The notes under the pieces are model-generated. The model did not search any database. It saw nothing but the letters and a program-made list of their open reading frames with translations, and was not told the DNA's origin. From an uncultured Planctomycetaceae bacterium (lineage in GTDB: Bacteria; Planctomycetota; Planctomycetia; Pirellulales; Lacipirellulaceae): a DNA stretch of 8,308 bases. Made by a program: the position numbers and the translations under genes. The stretch lies in the NCBI GenBank assembly GCA_937860165.1, contig CALMBE010000435.1, forward strand, positions 1 through 8,308, written 5' to 3'. Shown here piece by piece: positions 5,764-8,308 of this stretch. Numbering within the stretch: position 1 is the stretch's first letter; each line of letters opens with the position of its first letter.

Positions 5764-6636
5764 ATGTCCACCGGTATCGAATACTCCCCGGCTCCCCGTC
5801 GTGGCATCTTGGCGGCAATCAAAGATCCTTTCATCGACTTGGGATCTCTTGTGCTGGGGTCCATTGAAACCCTGGGAGACATGACACTCTTTGTCTTACA
5901 GACTCTGCGGTGGTTGATGACCAGACTCCCTAGCCGCGACACACTCTACACCAACATGTACCAAATCGGGGTCCTGAGTCTGCCGGTGATCGCACTCACC
6001 GGGACTTTCATCGGTATGGTTTTGGCGGTGCAATCGTATTCGCAATTTCGCGCCTGGGGACTCGAAACCCAGTTAGGTGGAGTGATCAATCGCACGATGT
6101 TTCGTGAGCTTGGTCCCGTGCTTGCCGCCACGATGCTCGCCGGCCGCGTAGGCAGCGCGATGGCCGCCGAACTTGGCACGATGCGCGTAACTGAACAGAT
6201 CGATGCCCTGTCGAGCATGGGCGCAAACCCAATCCATTACTTGGTCGTGCCACGTTTCTTAAGTTGTTTGCTCTTGATCCCTTCGTTGACAATCATGGCG
6301 GTGTTCATGGGTGTGGTTGGCGGGGCGGCTTACTGCGTGTTCATGTTGCATATTGATGTGCATCACTACTCCAACAATGCTAAGTTATTTGTCGAGAACT
6401 GGGATTTGTTTTACGGCGTGGTCAAGAGCGTGTTCTTCGGGGCGACCATCGGAATCGTGAGTTGTTATCGAGGGTTTCATTGCCGCCCGGGGGCCGAGGG
6501 GGTTGGTCAGGCAGCCACGTCGGCATTTGTGCAGTCATTTGTCGTGATTATTATGATCGATCTCTTTCTGAGCATCTTGCTCGATAGTATTTACGCCTCG
6601 ATCTGGCCCACAAGTTCCATGTTGATCAATGGCTAA
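5764..6636 (+). CDS. mlaE: MlaE-family ABC transporter permease
   Basis: This is the inner-membrane permease of an MCE/Mla-type phospholipid transport system. It should work as a dimer with the ATPase encoded next and the MCE protein after that. The length, 290 residues, is slightly above the usual 255-270 because of an N-terminal extension of about 25 residues. Family landmarks are clear: GTFIGMVLAVQ (80-90), the ELGPVLAATMLAGRVG segment (115-130) running into SAMAAELGTMRVTEQIDAL (131-149), and the GANPIHYLVVPR coupling loop (153-164). Later come CYRGFHCRPGAEGVGQAAT (234-252) and a last hydrophobic segment (255-275). Membrane segments lie near 66-92, 115-135, 160-190, 217-237 and 255-280. 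The ATG at 5764 has no Shine-Dalgarno site, but later Mets would cut into the conserved N-terminal amphipathic region. The stop overlaps the next start in TAATG. Transport direction cannot be told from sequence. Confidence 0.93.
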   Translation: MSTGIEYSPAPRRGILAAIKDPFIDLGSLVLGSIETLGDMTLFVLQTLRWLMTRLPSRDTLYTNMYQIGVLSLPVIALTGTFIGMVLAVQSYSQFRAWGLETQLGGVINRTMFRELGPVLAATMLAGRVGSAMAAELGTMRVTEQIDALSSMGANPIHYLVVPRFLSCLLLIPSLTIMAVFMGVVGGAAYCVFMLHIDVHHYSNNAKLFVENWDLFYGVVKSVFFGATIGIVSCYRGFHCRPGAEGVGQAATSAFVQSFVVIIMIDLFLSILLDSIYASIWPTSSMLING

Positions 6637-7454
6637 TGGTTGCCGCAACTTCCATCCTGGAGATTCATGAACTGGCGGTCCGCTTCGGACGGCAGCAGGT
6701 GTTGCGCGATATCTCTCTCCAGGTTCCCAGAGGAGAGACCTTGGCGATTATCGGTGAAAGTGGCTGCGGCAAGACCGTGTTGCTCAAGACCATGATTGGC
6801 TTGGTGCGACCTTCCCAAGGACATGTGACATTCGACGGCAACCGGATCGACCAGCTCAGCGATCAAGAGCTCACACGGCAGCGCATTCGCTTCGGTTTTT
6901 TGTTTCAGAATGCTGCCTTGTTCGACAGCATGACCGTGGCCGAAAATATTCTCTTTCCACTGAGAGAACATCGCCCGAAGGAACTCGCCGCGCACCAGGA
7001 AGAAATGCTGGCCCGATTGGCGGAAGTGGGGCTTCCACCGGCAGTTCTCTCGAAACGTCCGGCCGAATTGTCGGGGGGCATGAGGAAACGCGTGGGACTC
7101 GCGCGGGCACTGGTCATGCACCCTGAGGTGCTATTGTACGACGAACCAACGACTGGCTTGGATCCAATCGTGAGCGACGTCATTAACGAGCTGATGATGT
7201 GGACCCGCAAGCAGAATCCTGTCACCAGTATTATTGTCACCCACGATATGAAGTCGGCCATTAAGGTGGCTGATCGGATCGTTATGCTCTATCCAATCAC
7301 AAGGCTCGCGATCGACGAGCCGCAAATCATTTTCGACGGCTCGCCTGCTGAAATCGAGAAATCTAAAGACAAGCGGGTTTCGCAATTTGTGCGGGGTGAA
7401 GCAGGTGATCGGCTCAACGAAATGAATGAGATGTTGGCTCAAGGACAAGGTTAA
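6636..7454 (+). CDS. mlaF: MlaF-family ABC transporter ATP-binding protein
   Basis: This is the cytoplasmic ATPase that powers the MlaE/MCE lipid transporter. All nucleotide-binding motifs are present in its 272 residues: Walker A GESGCGKT (40-47), Q-loop FLFQNAALFDSMTV (88-101) with Gln91, signature LSGGM (145-149), Walker B VLLYDEP (165-171) with Glu170, D-loop residues GLDP (174-177), and switch His203 in VTHDM. The 'QNAALFDS' Q-loop and 'LSGGMRKRVGLARAL' region are the pattern typical of MlaF rather than of general importer ATPases. The C-terminal part (about 222-272) is a short extension with a charged helix; in E. coli the MlaF tail contacts MlaB, but no mlaB-like STAS gene is visible here. 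The ATG overlaps the mlaE stop by one base, implying coupled translation. The MCE gene follows after only 3 bp. Confidence 0.94.
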   Translation: MVAATSILEIHELAVRFGRQQVLRDISLQVPRGETLAIIGESGCGKTVLLKTMIGLVRPSQGHVTFDGNRIDQLSDQELTRQRIRFGFLFQNAALFDSMTVAENILFPLREHRPKELAAHQEEMLARLAEVGLPPAVLSKRPAELSGGMRKRVGLARALVMHPEVLLYDEPTTGLDPIVSDVINELMMWTRKQNPVTSIIVTHDMKSAIKVADRIVMLYPITRLAIDEPQIIFDGSPAEIEKSKDKRVSQFVRGEAGDRLNEMNEMLAQGQG

Positions 7455-7457
7455 GCT

Positions 7458-8308
7458 ATGAATGATCGCACTAAACAGTTTCGCGTGGGAGCCATGGTGT
7501 TCTTTGCCGGCATCGCCACGATTGTCCTCATCCTGATGAACAGCGACTTCTCCTGGTCTCCATTTCGCAATCAATACCAATTGCAGGTCTTAGTCGATCA
7601 AGCACCCGGCGTAGCTCAAGATACTCCAGTGCGACGGCGTGGGATTTTAATCGGGCGGGTTGCGGCTGTAGAAGATACCGACAACGGAGCCCTCTTGACG
7701 CTGAACATCGACGAGGGAAAACAACTCAAATCCAATGAAGTGGCCAGAATCCAATCTTCGCTTATCGGCGACGCGGTCCTCGAATTCTCGCCCGTTGGTT
7801 CCGCCGCGAACGCCCAAATCGTTCAGCCCGGTGGGCCGCCCCTGAAAGGATTTTACAACCCCAGCCCGTTGGACATGATTGCGAACCTCCAGGGAGATCT
7901 CAAACAAACAATTCAGTCCCTGGGTACTGCTGGAGAAGAAGTCGCTCAACTTGCCGAGAAGTTCAATAAGGTCCTCGGCGACGCTGATATGGAGCGATTG
8001 GGTCGCGTCATGGAGTCCGCGGATTCGGCGTTGATCAACTTTGGCAAAGTCATGGCCGACATGGAAGACGTGCTCGGCGACGAGCAATTCAAGACCGAAC
8101 TTAAAGAGGGTCTCTCTCAGCTTCCCTCGGTAGTAGCCGATGCCCGTGCGATCTTGGAAGTCTTAGAGCGAACTCTCGCTTCGGCTGACAAGAACCTGCA
8201 AAACTTGCAGGGCTTGACCGGCCCCTTGGGCGAACGAGGACCGTTGTTGGTCGAGCGACTCGAAGAAAGTGTTGAGAAACTCGGCGAAGTTTTCGAGCAA
8301 GCTGCCTT
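7458..8308 (+). CDS. MCE-domain (MlaD-like) lipid-binding protein, 3' end outside window
   Basis: This is the substrate-binding MCE subunit of the transporter, anchored in the inner membrane and facing the periplasm. I read 283 codons to the window edge without a stop. One membrane helix lies at about 9-27 (RVGAMVFFAGIATIVLILM). The MCE domain covers about 39-112: YQLQVLVDQAPGVAQDTPV (40-58), then the hallmark RRRGILIGRVAAVE (59-72), and ARIQSSLIGDAVLEFSP near its end. From about 140 onward the sequence is a long, mostly helical, heptad-like region (for example EVAQLAEKFNKVL, 161-173, and VERLEESVEKLGEVFEQ, 265-281). Proteobacterial MlaD is about 180 residues, so this is a longer class with an extended C-terminal helix, as in MCE proteins that form tubes or reach the outer membrane. 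The ATG at 7458 has AAGG 7 bases upstream (7447-7450), inside the end of mlaF. Confidence 0.92.
   Translation, partial: MNDRTKQFRVGAMVFFAGIATIVLILMNSDFSWSPFRNQYQLQVLVDQAPGVAQDTPVRRRGILIGRVAAVEDTDNGALLTLNIDEGKQLKSNEVARIQSSLIGDAVLEFSPVGSAANAQIVQPGGPPLKGFYNPSPLDMIANLQGDLKQTIQSLGTAGEEVAQLAEKFNKVLGDADMERLGRVMESADSALINFGKVMADMEDVLGDEQFKTELKEGLSQLPSVVADARAILEVLERTLASADKNLQNLQGLTGPLGERGPLLVERLEESVEKLGEVFEQAA

Noticed and set aside
7647..8087. A 146-codon open frame on the minus strand
   Set aside because: It is the reverse shadow of the MCE gene, which shows clear domain motifs in the plus frame.

Overview
The window looks like a chromosomal segment of a planctomycete, probably a Pirellulales-type member. 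I infer this from protein style and from memory of families, not from a search. The clues are a two-module ABC-2 permease with an 'NPILWRE' motif, back-to-back CNNM/CBS proteins, a small basic protein ending in an 'HRRRF..FEEML..(M/I)KSLGY' tail, weak or absent Shine-Dalgarno sites at several starts, and intergenic DNA rich in palindromes. There is no rRNA, tRNA, CRISPR array, integrase or transposase in the window.

Layout. Positions 1-1038 (+) hold the C-terminal part of an ABC-2 family permease that continues upstream of the window. Positions 1107-3334 (+) hold two tandem CNNM (DUF21) membrane proteins with CBS domains. They are coupled by a TAATG stop/start overlap, and only the first has a C-terminal CorC_HlyC domain. 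A convergent junction (3335-3396) is filled by a long GGCGCTAG inverted repeat that could terminate both strands. On the minus strand lie a 79-residue conserved-looking small protein (3397-3636) and, upstream of it, a 306-residue TPR lipoprotein (3860-4780). The 223 bp between them hold three successive inverted repeats, one built from opposed heptamer arrays. After a divergent gap comes a lone plus-strand hypothetical protein of 149 residues (4992-5441). A 322-bp gene-free stretch follows, carrying a 56-bp double-hairpin palindrome. An Mla/MCE lipid-transport operon then runs to the window edge: MlaE-type permease (5764-6636), MlaF-type ATPase (6636-7454), and an MCE-domain substrate-binding protein (7458 onward, cut at the 3' end).

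How the genes work together. The MlaE and MlaF products would form the inner-membrane ABC core, and the anchored MCE protein would carry lipid across the periplasmic space. The two CNNM proteins probably act together as an ion (Mg2+/Co2+-type) transporter or sensor. The TPR lipoprotein and the two hypothetical proteins have no assignable pathway.

The genes are ordinary housekeeping or envelope genes. The most unusual material is the intergenic repeat DNA, especially the palindrome at 5644-5699, whose two halves differ by a compensatory base-pair swap. I did not find a convincing new multi-gene system.
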